This document shows positions 22,501 to 35,679 of a DNA stretch of 64,000 nucleotides, in pieces (position 1 is the stretch's first letter; the number at the start of each line of letters is the position of its first letter). Location of the stretch: the NCBI RefSeq assembly GCF_041734735.1, contig NC_134894.1, positions 56,972,905 to 57,036,904 on the forward strand. The letters are read 5' to 3'. The stretch comes from Babylonia areolata. Lineage: Eukaryota > Mollusca > Gastropoda > Neogastropoda > Buccinidae. The notes below the pieces were generated by a model, which was given only the letters and a program-made list of their open reading frames with translations, had not been told where the DNA came from and ran no database searches. A program made the position numbers and the translations under genes.

Positions 22501-23215
22501 GTCACCTGTGCTGATCAGGCAACCAGGCTGTCGCCAAGGCCAGCTCCACCTTTGGCAGACTCAACAACAGGCTGTGGAACAACAAAGGCATCAGGCTCAG
22601 CGCCAAAATCAAAACCTACAGAGCTGTCGTGCTGACCACCTTGTTGTACTGCTGTGAAACATGGACGATGAATCACCGTCACATTCAACAACTTGAGCAG
22701 TTTCACCAGAGATGCCTGTGAAAGATCCTCAGCATAAAGTGGCAAGACAGGGTCTCCAATCTCCAGGTCCTAGAGAGGAGCGGCCTGCCCAGCATCGAAA
22801 GCCTGCTGATCCAGTGCCAGCTATGCTGGACAGGACATGTTGTCCACATGACAGACAGCAGGATCCCGAAGATGCTCTTGTATGGCTAGCTGAAGGAAGG
22901 CCACCGCGAACTTGGAAGACCCTGCAAGCGCCTCAAGGACACCTTGAAGACAAACCTCAAAGCCTGTGACATAGACATCGCTTCGTGGGAAACTGATGCC
23001 CTTGACTGCTCTTGCTGGAGGATGCTGTGCTCTAGTGGCATAAAGACGTTTGAAAACAAGAGAACGCTGGCCATTAAGGAGAAGCGTGAGCGAAGGAAGC
23101 AGGGCTCAACTTCTGGAGACGTTTTTCCTTGCAACACCTGTGGGAAGTGCTGCGTATTCAGAATCGGCCTCTGCTCCCATATGAGGACACACACCGACAG
23201 ATAAGCCTGCCTGCC
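22501..23215 (+). mobile_element. LINE (non-LTR) C-terminal fragment with C2H2-like end
   Basis: One main frame reads NQAVAKASSTFGRLNNRLWN, IKTYRAVVLTTLLYCCETWT, RHIQQLEQFHQRCL (then TGA), KILSIKWQDRVSNLQVLERS, MLCSSGIKTFENKRTLAI and CNTCGKCCVFRIGLCSHMRT. This is the post-RT and C-terminal part common to endonuclease/reverse-transcriptase LINEs of invertebrates, ending in a C2H2-like finger. Two in-frame stops mark it as dead. The clade is not determined. Confidence 0.8.
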
Positions 23216-23649
23216 TACTCATCCGTCGGTCTGATGGGAGACTCCATCATCATTATGCTTTGTTCATTTGATGATGTGTGCATGGTGTTAGTTAGCACGC
23301 TGATGATGTACAAATGTTATGTTTAACAAGTTTTGGGATAGATTGCTTCATGCTCATGTCAGCAGTTGTGCAAAGATCTTGTTTACTTAGAAAATTCTGA
23401 GTTGGATTAACTTTGGGACTTACAAGTTTTGTGTTCCACCATAATTGTGATGGTATACTAGCTGCCACGGCAAAGTGGTCAGCGTTACTGACTGATGACT
23501 TACCGACACCACAGGTTTCTGTATCTCTCAAGCCTGGTTGATACCAGGAATATTACGTACTGTTCTGTGTTGTGCTGTTTTGTGCTCTGTTGTATAGTAT
23601 TGTATTGTACTGTATTGTATTGTACTGCACATGTATTGTACATGTATTG

Positions 23650-24017
23650 TATTGTACTGTGACATTTTGTATTTATTTGTATTTGTATTTCTTTTTAACA
23701 CAACAGATTTCTCTGTGTGAAATTCGGGCCGCTCTCCCCAGGAAGAGTGCGTTGCTACACTACAGCGCCACCTTTTTTTTTTTCCCTGCGTGCAGTTTGA
23801 TTTGTTTTTCCTATCGAAGTGGATTTTTCTACAGAATTTTGCCAGGAACAACCCTTTTGTTGCCGTGGGTTCTTTTACGTGTGCTAAGTGCATGTTGCAC
23901 ACGGGACCTTGGTTTATCGCCTCATCCGAATGACTAGCGTCCAGACCACCACTCAATGTGTAGTGGAGGGGGAGAAAATATCGGCGGCCGAGCCGTGATT
24001 CGAACCAGCGTGCTCAC
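23650..24017 (-). mobile_element. SINE-B copy 3, minus strand, head truncated
   Basis: The tail is at 23669-23695, the central domain is present, and the B-box GGTTCGAATC is at about 23998-24007. The A-box part of the head is missing. Confidence 0.85.
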
Positions 24018-26728
24018 GGTGCTTCACATTATGGCTCAGATATGTTCTGCTCTAATATCTTATACTCTGCTGACCAGTAGATTGTGGAATTTATTTGTGT
24101 GTCAAAACCAGGTTGATGTTTTTTTTTAATGTTAAATCTATATTATATCAGTTGTTTTCCTCGTCTTTTACATAGCTCTTTCTTATTTATTAACAGCATT
24201 ACATCTACTGTAAGAATGGTGATGTAACATTCTTTATGGTTCTTCTGGGTTGTTTTTTTTAACATGAGAATAATCATGTGCAATAGTATACTTACTGCTG
24301 GGTTATGAACTGATCAGTGATTTAAGAGGAAAAAAAAGGAAAGCGAGAAAACAGTGGTAAAGTGCCTGGCAATTACTTGAAAGGTGGTTTGTTTGTTGTT
24401 GCTTTGCTTTGTTTTGTACACTGCAACACGTGTGTACATGCTGCATATTGTGAGGGTATATTTGTCCAAGTTATTATGTGTGCATTTCGCTTGTGCCTGC
24501 TCCCTCACTCTCATTTTCTCCTCTTTAAAAAAAAAAAAAAGAGATGAAAGTGATCTTCCAAAAATGTACAGGAATTTTATTTTAAGGTCTTATCAATATA
24601 TATTCATCAAATCTGTACATTCATAGATACAAGCCTTATGTCTATTACTGAATCAAATTTTATTAATATCCTGTTTGTAGCAATAATGCCAAAATAGTTA
24701 TTCCAGGAAGAAAAAAACCCCAAGATCTTTAGTTAAAGTCACTTCGCTGCTTTTGATTTGAAAACTTTTCCTGTTGTATCATTGAGAAATAGTAGAACAG
24801 TGAATGGAATAAAGGCACATATTTTATTAATGAAAAGGAAATAGATATATTAATTTGTGATATACCATTGGAATCCCGTGTTTTAAAAGACTACCAGTGT
24901 TCGGTAAAACTACATAAAAAATGGGTCCACATATTTTGTCATTGGGAAAAACGTTTTTAACACACCATGATAATTTATCCTTACTATGACCATGACTTTT
25001 AACAATTTATATTTGTTTCAGCTTTGTGTGTTCAACAACATGACCTTGACCTAGGTTAAGGTGGGAACAGTTAAAACCAACCAGTCAATTTCAACAGAGA
25101 TCCACTTTATTTGAGTAGTAACAAAGTCATTTAAGACAGAAGCACAAGAAATGACTATTCTCTTGAACAGACATTTGACCCCCTCCATTCATTTCTAATC
25201 AAGATTACTCAGCAGGCTCAAGGTCTGAGTTATGATAAATGCAAGTTTTGAGTTTGCTTGCTTGTTGGCTTTTTTTTTTTTTTTTTTTAAATTTATTTAT
25301 TTTTTATCATCTTTCATCCAAGTTGATGAGAATGTGCTGAATTTGTATATCATTTACATAGAAATCCAGTATATTTTTATCAGCTTTACTACAGGCATCC
25401 AGCTTGGTCATACAGTTTTAGATAAACAAGCACAAAGTCTAAAATCACCTTTTACATGAGTCACACAGACACATTAGATTGATCATTTCCAGCAGATGTT
25501 CAGATTTTATGTTCACTAGTCCATGTCATGCAGATATTTGTCCATCAGAGTTCTAATTCTTCTATGAATCACTTTTCAAACATTCACATATTCACACAGG
25601 CAACCCTGCTCCTGTGAACACTCAAAGAAAAACGTCGAAAATTGTGTATGCTTGTGGTATGCTCTGCCAATATCTTATGACAGTGTCTGGTTTGCCATGG
25701 TCTCTGCTGATACGATTGTGTTTTGGGTGTCTTTGGCAAACTGTTTCGGTCTCCAGTTGTCTCCAGTGTGTCTCCCTTCACGGAGATGTTTCTACTGTTG
25801 CCTTTTCATTGATATTGTGGTGTGAGATTTTCCTGTGCTGGTTACCGAGTCATTTAATCTGAGGCCTTTTGCCTGTGCTTGTATTGTCTTGCTAGATGTG
25901 TTAATGTCATTCACTATGAAAGCTTATTTTAGACATTTGTTTTATCTGAAATAAAAAATGCCCTGCACAGAATTATTAAGTTCATTCTAGACATTAGTTT
26001 TGCCCGAAATCACAGCGTCCTGCTTGACGATCATTGCCATCCACAATATTACAATTGTTGGTGTGTGAATCTTGTCAGAAAATGATATAAAGATTCTTTT
26101 TCCTGTTCTTATGCTCTGTGGCTCATTGTAGACTAGTTATGATGTGTCAGTAGACTTTGATTGTCAAATGTAAGAATACGAAAAAGAACCCCACCCCCCC
26201 ACCCCGCCCCCCTAAAAGCCTTGATAACAACATCGCATGAAATTCACTTGTTAGGACTCTTTCTGTGGGAGGGTTATTGTGGCATGTGAACCCAGCATAT
26301 TCTGCCCCATCTTGCTGAGAAACACATCAGTGGAAAAGATAACCCTCCCATGTCCATTGATCTCAAAATAGTGAGAGAACATATCCCAGCAATCCCATCA
26401 AGCCATTTTCTCTGACAAACAACAACAACGATTAACAAAGAGGCAAATCAAGTTCTAGCAACAAGGCTATTTGTCAACAATTAACATAGTAACAAAGATG
26501 TCAAGAAAGAACAGCCATACTTTCAAAGGGGACACAGCAAAGATCAATATACAGTGCTCCTCCTTCCCACAAACAGTTGCATGGAACCATTTGGAGGAGA
26601 CAGCTGTCAAAGCAACACTAAGAGACAGCTTCTACGCTGCCATGAATGGTAGCACTTTATTTTTGATTAGGGACATTTTCGTCCAAGTCTGTTACTAAGA
26701 AAGTCATGCCAAAATTGGTTTCTGCTGA

Positions 26729-26730
<2 letters not shown>
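24018..26730. other. Intergenic AT-rich sequence, nothing recognised
   Basis: No exon, LINE or SINE was identified. TGACCTTGACCTAGG near 25034-25050 resembles a nuclear-receptor half-site cluster. The same TGACCTTGA core recurs at about 32470 and 32662, which suggests a repeat instead. Confidence 0.5.
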
Positions 26731-26810
<80 letters not shown>

Positions 26811-26812
26811 GT
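26731..26812 (+). repeat. (AC)n-(AT)n compound microsatellite
   Basis: About 40 bp of AC repeats pass directly into about 38 bp of AT repeats. Confidence 0.95.
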
Positions 26813-27177
26813 ACACGCACACATACAGATCCTCAGGAATGTTGGATGTTGAATATCACGTACTTATACAACTATGTTTCCATATCAGTGGCCTTACTAC
26901 ACACATCTTTATTATGTTGCTTGTTGATGCTGTTTTTGCTGTTTATCGTCCCCTGCTGTTACCTAGTGTATGCCTTCTTATCTGAGATACAAAAAATATA
27001 AAAAAGAAAAGTTCTGCTGGAATTTTGAAGGGCAAAAGCATGTCTTTTTTTTTTCATTAAGCAGTTTGCTGCCTGTAGTTTTTGTTGTTGTTTTTTTTTT
27101 TTTGCTTTGTTGCTGCAGTATGCAATAAAGCAAAATGTCCTGTCGTTTTGGTAATGTGCATGTGTGTACATACACTG

Positions 27178-27256
<79 letters not shown>

Positions 27257-27290
27257 ACAACACACCACACCACAGCACAACACACACACA
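27178..27290 (+). repeat. (CA)n microsatellite, interrupted
   Basis: CA repeats with ATACAGA and ACCACA interruptions. Long ORFs on both strands here are artefacts. Confidence 0.95.
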
Positions 27291-27750
27291 CCACCTGTAC
27301 CTGGCAGATGTACATGTTTGCAAACGTGGGTTCATTCTGATTCATTGAAAAAGTGCATGCATGTTCATGTGCAGTCATGTCAACATTTTCCAACAGATGC
27401 AAACTGAATATGACATTTGTTATATTGCATGTGGAGAATCCCTGTTGCAGGTGTAAAAAGTAAAGATAGGCTGCTATTTATTGTATTGATGGTGGTTGTG
27501 TTTCGACTACAGCTGTGGTCTTTATTTTTCATTGTAAATGATGATAAGTGTTACGTGTAAGTAAAAAGCTGAAATGTGTAGAGATGTACATTCCGTTGCT
27601 GGGATGAATACAGATTGAAAAGAACGTGGAAAAGCAAAAGGCGTGTGTGCTTCATTAACATTCTCTGTCTTTCTGCATGTCTCTGTCTTTCTCTGTCTGT
27701 CTATCTGTCTCTCATTCACACACATTCTCTCTCTCTGTGTCAATCTCTAG

Positions 27751-28080
27751 TTGACTCACTTGTGTAAATAAAGTGAGTCTATGTTTTAACCCGGTGTTCA
27801 GTTGTCTGTGTGTGTGTCTGTGTGTCCGTGGTAAACTTTTAACATTGACATTTTCTCTGCACATACTTTGTCAGTTGACACCAAATTAGGCATAAAAATA
27901 GGAAAAATTCAGTTCTTTCCAGTCATCTTGTTTAAAACAATATTGCACCTCTGGGATGGGCACAAAAAAAAAAAATGAAGCCTAATTATATGCAAACTGC
28001 ATTTACTGTTATATTTATATTTTTTTTATTCTCTAAACTTAGCACTTTGATCTGATATTCTGACCCAACAACAAGAGCAG
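27751..28080. repeat. Unclassified repeat beginning with a GACTCACTT hairpin
   Basis: GACTCACTT (27753-27761) pairs with AAGTGAGTC (27771-27779). A related hairpin, GACTCGCTT..AAGTGAGTC, occurs at 39481-39534. The following text (TATGTTTTAACCCGGTGTTC) is familiar to me as a snail repeat. The right border is not seen. Confidence 0.4.
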
Positions 28081-28084
28081 TCAT

Positions 28085-30010
28085 TATTATCATTTTTTGT
28101 TCAAACAGGAACTTCTTTTGCTAAGCATGGAAGTTTTATTTATTTTGCAAACGTTTTGGTGCAGTAGGTAAAAAAGTTTATAGTCTGAGTCTAAAAGGGA
28201 AGTCTTTTTAAGGAGTACCAGCTTGAGCCCCCGTTTATGAAAATTCTGTAATGGCTTCATGGTGTTCGCACAAGCGGAGTCCCATAGTATTAATGCATAA
28301 TCTCTTGTAGACTGGATATGTGCTTGAAAAAATAATTTCCATGAATGAAGGTCAAGGAAATGTTTGACTTTGGATAGTTGATGGGGTTTCTGGGCTGTCG
28401 TTTTGCAAAGTGACTTTATGTGAGGATTCCAAGTGAGATTGTTGTCAATTATGATCCCCAGAACATTATGATCACTGATCTGTTCAATAGGTTCACATTT
28501 AATTTGGATGGAAGGAAAATTATATATAGTGTTTTGCCTCTTTTGTCTGGTTGTGATTAACATGCATTTTGTTTTTTGTGGGTGAAGAGACATGTGGTTT
28601 AGTTCGGTCCATCTAACGAGTTCATCAGTACTTTCTTTTGCAAGAGCGACAATGTCAGTATGAGAAGTGTGGATTGTTGTATCATCTGCAAAAAGTTCAC
28701 AGATGGATTTCATATGGAGCGGTAGGTCGTTTATATATATTGAGAATAGTAAAGGGCCTAGAATAGACCCCTGAGGAATGCCATAATCAAGTGTTGTTGG
28801 TGCGGAGATTGATGTACTCATTGTCACGCATTGTTGTGTGTCTGTCATATAGGATTTAAGCAAACTAAGACAACTGGCTGACAGAACCTATAGTTCAAGG
28901 TTTCTAAGTAAGAGGTTGTGGTCGGTCACATCAAATGCTTTTTTTTTTTTAATCAACAAATAAAACATCACAATATGTATTGTTATTGACATTGGTAAAC
29001 CAGTCATCTACAATGTTGACCAATGCTGTGTGTGGCATGAATGTTTTCATCTGAAACCAGATTGAGCTGGATGTAAAAGCTCACTGACATCAAAGTGATG
29101 TGAAATATGCTTGTTTATGTGCTTTTCTAGTGGTTTTGAAAGAATAAAAATAATGGAAACTGGCTTGCAGTTTGAAGGATCGGTGGTGTCCCCAGATTTG
29201 TAAATAGGAATAACTTTCGATTTCTAAAATGCGTTCGGAAAGTAGTTTTTGTCAATACACAGATTTAAAATGTACATTGATGTGTCCGTGATAACTGGAG
29301 CGGCTAGTTTAAGAATTCTGTTGCCCATGCCATCCTGTTCGCAGGTTCCTGTCTGTTTTAGTTAGATAAGGTAGTTATAGACTTCAGATACTGTTATGGG
29401 TGGAATATTTAATTTGATTGAAGTGTTTTTATTACGACAACACAATTCAAATTTTTCAAGGTCATTCAGTTTTGTGTAATCTGTGGTAATAATTTTCTTG
29501 ACTATTTTGGAAAAGTGTGTATTTATTTGATTCACAAAAACCTCTTTGATCACGGTTGATTTTGACGAAGATTACTTGTTGGTGAGTTGGTTTATATTTT
29601 GCCACACTGATTTGGGGTTTTCTTTCGAGGATAATAATTTTCGGTAATATTTAGTCCTCTTTTCTTTGCGCTTTTGCGAGTTATTGCATTTCTTCATTTG
29701 TTCGATTCTTCGTGGTAGCCCTGCTCTTTAAGATAGTCTCTAATGTAGCCTGCCTCTTTCAACTCGTTGGAACACCAGGCTGGTTTAGGAGTGTGTTTAA
29801 CTCTTATAGTTTTCAGTGGGACGTGTTTATTAAATATTTCTGTAAATATTTCGATCCAGTGTTCTATTGCTAGATCTGGGTCTGTTATATCATATACTCA
29901 TGAAAGTTTGGAGCTATACTCACATCATTTATAAAGAGCTGCTCATTAAATTTAGAGTGGCAACGATATACTATTGTCTTATGGCCAGATTTTGGAATTT
30001 TTACTCCTTT
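28085..30010 (-). mobile_element. Jockey/CR1-type LINE with reverse transcriptase, minus strand
   Basis: On the minus strand, in order: a post-endonuclease segment (IRVKHTPKPAWCSNELKEAG), NQINTHFSKIVKKI, SGFR.KHSCHTALVNIVDDWF, GIPQGSILGPLLFSIYIND, the catalytic motif FADDTTIH (about 28674-28691), and a thumb/C-terminal part to 28090. The last 257 codons (28863-28090) are open, but upstream there are stops and frame changes, so it is inactive. The 5' part with most of the endonuclease is missing. The clade call is by remembered resemblance. Confidence 0.85.
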
Positions 30011-30116
30011 TTTTCCCCCCATGTGACACTGACAAACTGGATAGTGATTACTACAGTTGAGTCCGGAACGGAAACGGAACGCAAGCTTTTCATATATTGT
30101 TCTTAGAGAGACTCGG

Positions 30117-30142
30117 GGAGAGAGAGAGAGAGAGAGAGAGAG
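30117..30142 (+). repeat. (GA)n tract
   Basis: Short GA repeat within non-coding sequence 30011-30360, which holds nothing else recognised. Confidence 0.85.
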
Positions 30143-30360
30143 ACTGTAATGAAAATGATGACGTTCTTCCCGTCATTGCCGAGATAAAAACGGCAACTGC
30201 AACATTGTATCCAGTTAAATGGCGAGCACCGACCAAATCAGATCGAGCCATTACTGTTGTGTGCATGTGTGTTATATAAAGTGTAGAAAAGGAACAGACT
30301 CACTTCATACGACACACACTCACTGAAATGCAAACAACAGGCCATTGCTATCACTGATTG

Positions 30361-30506
30361 ATTACTTCCCGTGAAAGCCACGTGTGCCCACGGAACGTGG
30401 CAGCTGTGCATGTGATGTCCTCAAGTTATCATGATTACTTCCCGTGAAAGTCACGTGTGCCCACGGAACGTGACAGCTGTGCATGTGATGTCCTCAAGAT
30501 AAATAG
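30361..30506 (+). repeat. 73-bp tandem duplication with inverted CACGT/ACGTG arms
   Basis: Two copies start at 30361 and 30434. Each contains CACGTGTGCCCACGGAACGTG, an imperfect palindrome with CACGT and ACGTG arms. Three base changes separate the units across most of their length. Confidence 0.9.
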
Positions 30507-30537
30507 CTCGAGAAGAGGGTCCGTTTGGCACTGGAAG

Positions 30538-31295
30538 CTGAAATGAAATTGAAATGAAATTTATGGTGCTTAGAGCCTCGCCGACCACTAAGGCCATCTC
30601 AAGGCTATCGCCACGTTAATACCTACTACAAAGGTAAAAAGAAAATAAAAAAACAAGTCACCACTTTAAGCTTTCCACTCAAAGTTTAAAAAACCTCCCA
30701 TAGTTTAAAACCTTCAAATCTGATTAAAAATGTTCACTTCTTTCAAGAAGTCCATCAGCGCCCACGGAGGGACATCACGAAACAAGGTCTTCAAAGAAAC
30801 CGCCGTGTAATGTCTGTGTCTAACGTCATGCAGATCCGAACAGTCAAGGAGCACGTGTTTCACGGTGAGAGGCTGATCACAGGGAATACATCGAGGGGCC
30901 TCTTCCCCCTTCAACAAGTAAGAATGAGCTGGGGGGTTTTAAAAGTGTGCCCCGCATGCAGTCTGCACAACACAGACTCCTCCTTTCTGTTCTTCACCCC
31001 TGATGAGAGGGTCTCTTTTAGGTCTGGACGGATCTGGAGCAGCTTGTTGTCCGTCTGGGTGTTCCACTCCTCTTGCCAAAGATCCTTAACATAAGTGTTC
31101 ACCTTCTGCTTCACGTCTGTGTATGGTACGAAGGATCTCGATAATTCTTTCTTTACAACGTTCTTGGCCAGCTGGTCTGCCATTTCGTTACCACGAATGC
31201 CAACATGTCCAGGAACCCAGGCCAACACAACGTCGTATCCATTCTTCGTTACGAGAGTTACGTTACTGGAAGCTAATGATTGATTTGCTTGCATC
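30538..31295 (-). mobile_element. I-type LINE 3' end with RNase H domain, minus strand
   Basis: The minus strand encodes VVLAWVPGHVGIRGNEMADQ (RNase H with the HxGxxGNExAD motif), then a cysteine/histidine cluster RCIPCDQPLTVKHVLLDC. The 3' end is rich in ATTTCAATTTCATTTC (30540-30565 on the + strand, complemented). RNase H places it near the I clade. It is 5'-truncated at about 31295. Confidence 0.82.
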
Positions 31296-31686
31296 AGAAT
31301 AAAAGAAATATTTCGAATTTCCTTATATGTGTATTGTTAAGATATATTATAAACGAGACAATATGAAAACAAAAATTATAAGATAAAACACATTAAAAAA
31401 AAAAACCTTGAGAAGAAAATGACAATCAACAAAAGAGCGATTCAATCAACAGTCATTCTTAAATGACCAGAAATATCCGTGCAACCTAAACCACTGACAA
31501 TCCTCTGGTTAAAACAGATAAACAGACCCGAAAACAAAAATTCTTAACCCAATTTAACCGGTCATCAGCAAGAATTACTTTCAGCCCTGACTCAATGAAC
31601 TGGGTCGACAATAATTTGACATGTCATATACATGCATCAGATGTATGTCATGCATGATTTTTACTACACCCACGCGAATACAAAAG

Positions 31687-31741
<55 letters not shown>

Positions 31742-32046
31742 TATATGTTGCTTTTTTGTTCAATTTCAGTAGCTGAACCATTCTTTTCTGATCTACTTGG
31801 CTATATCTCCGACCATCATTTCATTTTAGTAAAAAATAAAAAGTAGTAGTGGCAAAAGCATCGATTCGCACTTGGAATTTCGTTGTTGGTTGTTGTTTTG
31901 TATCTTTAAACATTTGTATTGGAATAAATTATACGTTTAATATTGTTTCTTGTATATGTCACATATGTGCGGCTTCATTTCAAACTGATGTCATCTGAAG
32001 TTCTCAATACAGCAGATGTTTTCCAACACAGTGAAAACACACACAC

Positions 32047-32081
<35 letters not shown>

Positions 32082-32140
32082 GTGTCAAAACATGCACATC
32101 ATAAATCATGGACACATGAATCGACATTAACAACGCGTTG

Positions 32141-32174
<34 letters not shown>

Positions 32175-32762
32175 GAGAGAGAGAGAGACGAATTTGTCGT
32201 CAGTTTATTTTCATACATTAATTTTCTCGAATACTGAAAGCCGATAGGCAATATCTATGCGCAGCTGGTTAACTTGTATAACAAACAACTCCCAAGTCCA
32301 CTCGATCGTTCCTGACATTTAAAAATATATATGCCTTGGATCTAACTGTGTAATGATAGTAAGAATTCGTCTTTTATTATGAAAATAATCTTGAACATTG
32401 AACACTGACACACAGCTGACACCGGGTTCACTGTTATCAGTTACAGGCACAGAACGGTTTATGCTCGCTGTGACCTTGACTTCGGCCGAACGGTACTTTT
32501 TTTTTTCTACTTCTTTTTTTCATTTTCAATGTAGGTTAATCTCAGAACTTTGAGAAATCTAAGCAATGTATCATGTAGTATATTCAAGTTTTATTGGAAT
32601 CGGTGAGTTGTCAATAAGAGATTAAAACAACGATATCACCGCAAAAACCATTTCCTTAACAGTGTGACCTTGAACCAATGTCAAATTAAACTTCTTCTTC
32701 CTTGGCTTGGACTGTGTTCTGATGAACGTGTGTTGTCCAACGGTCAGTGGAATCTGTTGATT
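31296..32762. other. Intergenic, simple repeats
   Basis: It holds (CA)n at 31688-31738 and 32056-32080, and (GACA)n/(GA)n at about 32140-32186. No gene is seen. Confidence 0.6.
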
Positions 32763-33170
32763 CGGAGCTAACTGGGTGGTTAAGTGGGTGGCCCGTTGCT
32801 CAGACTTGTTCAGTTAAAAGATTAACTCTCTCCATACGAACGGCGAAAGAGACGACGTTAACAGCGTTTCAGCCCAATTACCATCATCAAAATATTGCAA
32901 GCAGAAGGCTCTTATACTGAAGAGGTGAATGTTGACAAAGAATACCACAATTCTGACGACGGAAGCTAAAGGTTGGGTCATTGAGACACCCACTGGACAT
33001 CCGAGGGGTCTGTGTAGAGGAGAAGAAAGGACTGGCCGTACTCAGTGAGTTAAAACTATGTACGCATGCTGCTGCTGGTTTCCGGAGCTAACTGGGTGGC
33101 TAAGTGGGTGGCCCGTAGCTCAGACTTGTTTTAATAAGATTAAAACTATGCACACATGCTGCTGCTGGTT
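32763..33170. repeat. 92-bp tandem pair, one copy interrupted by a MITE
   Basis: The unit CGGAGCTAACTGGGTGG...GCATGCTGCTGCTGGTT begins at 32763 and at 33083. The second copy reads GATTAAAACTATG without interruption. The first reads GATTAA-[MITE]-TTAAAACTATG. It probably belongs to the 3' UTR of the neighbouring minus-strand LINE. Confidence 0.85.
32822..33053 (-). mobile_element. TTAA MITE, copy 4, with preserved empty site
   Basis: Reverse orientation of the copy at 1242-1473. TTAA lies at 32822-32825 and 33050-33053, with 224 bp between. The adjacent tandem copy shows the pre-insertion sequence with a single TTAA. Confidence 0.95.
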
Positions 33171-34550
33171 AGTCGTTCTTTTGCTGAGCCAGAATGCTGA
33201 CCTAGACTGGCCTTGAAGAGCTCCAAAGAAGGAATATCCGTGAGGCTGGGTGGCAGGTTGTTCCACTGGCGCAGGGTTCTAGTTAAGAAGCTATTGCAGA
33301 GGTCTGGGTGGGTGGCACGTTCCTGGAACAGTCCTTGGGCTCCCTTTGTCCAGCTATATCCCCTTTGGGGGAACTCTTCAATGTCAGTCGACCATGCTGT
33401 TATTGATCTTGAAAAGCATGGTGAAACGGTTGCGTTGTCTTCTTTCTGTGAGAGGCTGCCACTGCTCCAGCGTAGTGAGCATACTGGTCACACAGCCTGG
33501 TGTCTGATCGCTGTAGTTATTGAAGACGTAAGTCGGGCTGCCTTACGTTGTACTTTCTCCAGCGCCGTGACGTCTTTCTGACAGGTCGGGTCCCAGACTG
33601 TGGATGCGTACTCCAAGACAGGTCTGACCATGGTGTTGTACGTTGTTGACTTGACGCTGTACGGATGGAGCATTAGCGGAAGTTCCACCTCCGGCAGAAA
33701 ACCCACCGGCAGCTCTGTTGCCCTTCTTGACTGTGTTGGCAATATGTTTTCCCCGGGACATGTCCTCTGTGATGGTAACGGCGAGGTATTTGCTGGATGC
33801 TGTTGTTTCCAGTACCTGCTTACTATGGAGGCTGTACGTGCAGTAGATGGTATTACAGCATTCTTCTTGCGGGTTTGGGGAGATGCGGATGGCATGCATT
33901 TACTAGAAGGGTTGAAGCTCAGTAATTTTGCCAGGTTGATTCGCAATGTTCCAGAGTCGACAGGTCGTGTTGTAGTTGGAGGCTATCTTGAGGGGAGGCG
34001 ATTCATTTTAGGAGAAGACAGTCGTCGGCAAACAGTTTGGTAGTACTGAACTTGACAGACAGCGCCGGGGAGGTAGTTTATGAAGGTGAGGAAGAGAAGA
34101 GGACCCAGGACTGAGCCCTGTGGGACTCCTATGATGACGTCGACTGGCGTTGATATATTGCCCTCCAGAATCATCTGTTGCTGGCGCTAAGAAATGCGGA
34201 GACCCACCGCGAATGGTGTTTTTGCACACTCCATAGTAGTCCAGTTTTGTAAGCAGGGCATACGTGACCTTGTCGAACGTTTTCGAGAAATCAAGCAGAA
34301 CGGCATCGACTGACTGACCTGGACGCCTCACCAGTTGGGCGAGCTGTTGGGCAATCTCGTGGACTGTCACAATAAGCTGAGATTCACAGGTGCGGTGCTT
34401 TTTGAACTAGCCGTGCTGAGTGTCTGTCAAGATGCTGTCAGTTGATCAAAGCGTCACATGATGGAACCGTGTGAACGACAATGATGTTCCAGGATCTTGC
34501 AGACGATGGAGGTCAAGGCCATAGGTCAGTAATTCAGTGCTGGGGACTGA
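33171..34550 (-). mobile_element. CR1/L2-type LINE, minus strand, decayed
   Basis: Minus-strand fragments in order: QSVDAVLLDFSKTFDKVTYA, VPQGSVLGPLLFLTFINYLP, VRPVLEYASTVWDPTCQKDV, TALEKVQRKAARLT, then QWNNLPPSLTDIPSLELFKA. This is RT domain followed by the usual CR1/L2-like C-terminal part. Several stops and frame changes separate the blocks. The YADD catalytic box is not intact in any single frame. Confidence 0.82.
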
Positions 34551-34783
34551 TGTGCTGTTCATTCTCCCTTTTTCAGTGAAAATTGGTACACAGTACGACT
34601 GACTCCAGACTTGGCGCCACTGAGTCAGATGGGACTTGTCCTGAATTTAAAGATAGCTGACTATAGTTCGACTGAGGTACACTGAGCTCACTTCGAACTT
34701 GATGCAGGACTGATCGTAGCCAGACCTCAATAGAATTTGAGGTTGTTGAGAAGGTTTGTTTGCCGGTGCGCGTGTAGATGTAC

Positions 34784-34835
<52 letters not shown>

Positions 34836-35555
34836 GACGGTCAGTGCGCGTATCCTGATGCCAGGTCAAATGTATGTGTGTCAGCCGGTCAGGTATATGA
34901 TTATGTGTGTAGGTGTGTGTTCGCTGACGCTGACTGAACTATTCAGGTTTAATTGTCACAGTGTCCTATAATATCAGTCGGAATGCTCAGTCGTCGTCCA
35001 TAAGTCACTCAAGTTGTGCTCGGTCCTTTTCAAGTTGACGCAATCGGTCGATCTCGACCGAGGGCTACTGATCGGTTCCCGTGCCACTGAGTCACGTGCT
35101 CAGTCAGTCAAGCTAGTTGAGTCAGCTATTATATCTGCTCAATTGCAAGTCATCGTTCCCGTACCACGAACCTCTAATAGGTCCGTGTTCCCCGGTACCA
35201 CACACAATCCTGAACTTTTCAAATTCATGTACTCCTTTTCTTTCTTTCTTTCTTTCTTTCTTCACTTCTTTCTTCCGGCTTTATCTATCTATTTATTTCA
35301 TTTTTTTATTTTTATTTTTTTTATTCTTATTTTATTTTATTTTTATTTTCACGGAGGGTTCCTTGGCACAGAGCTTTATTGGGTCTCAGTCTTTAACTGA
35401 TGCCCCGTTGGTAAGCCAACAGCTCCACTGACTGAGCGGACAACTGCCGTCACCGTCTGCACATAATGTGTACTAGTTTTTTTTCTTGGGACTGCCTCTC
35501 TCTTTTGCCGTCTTTATCACACCATCAAACTGCCCTATACGAAAATAGTGGTCGA
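34551..35555. other. Intergenic, with (GT)n
   Basis: It holds (GT)n at 34785-34832 and TTTC/TTTA-rich sequence at 35235-35350. No gene is seen. Confidence 0.6.
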
Positions 35556-35565
35556 TCCAGCGACA

Positions 35566-35636
<71 letters not shown>

Positions 35637-35679
35637 CTCAGTTAATAGACCTCGCTCACTCTCCGCTCCGGCCAAACAG

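Noticed and set aside
25614-25862. 82-codon ORF in the intergenic region
   Set aside because: No domain and no splice context; indistinguishable from chance.
33600-34043. 147-codon + strand ORF
   Set aside because: Antisense shadow of a decayed minus-strand LINE.
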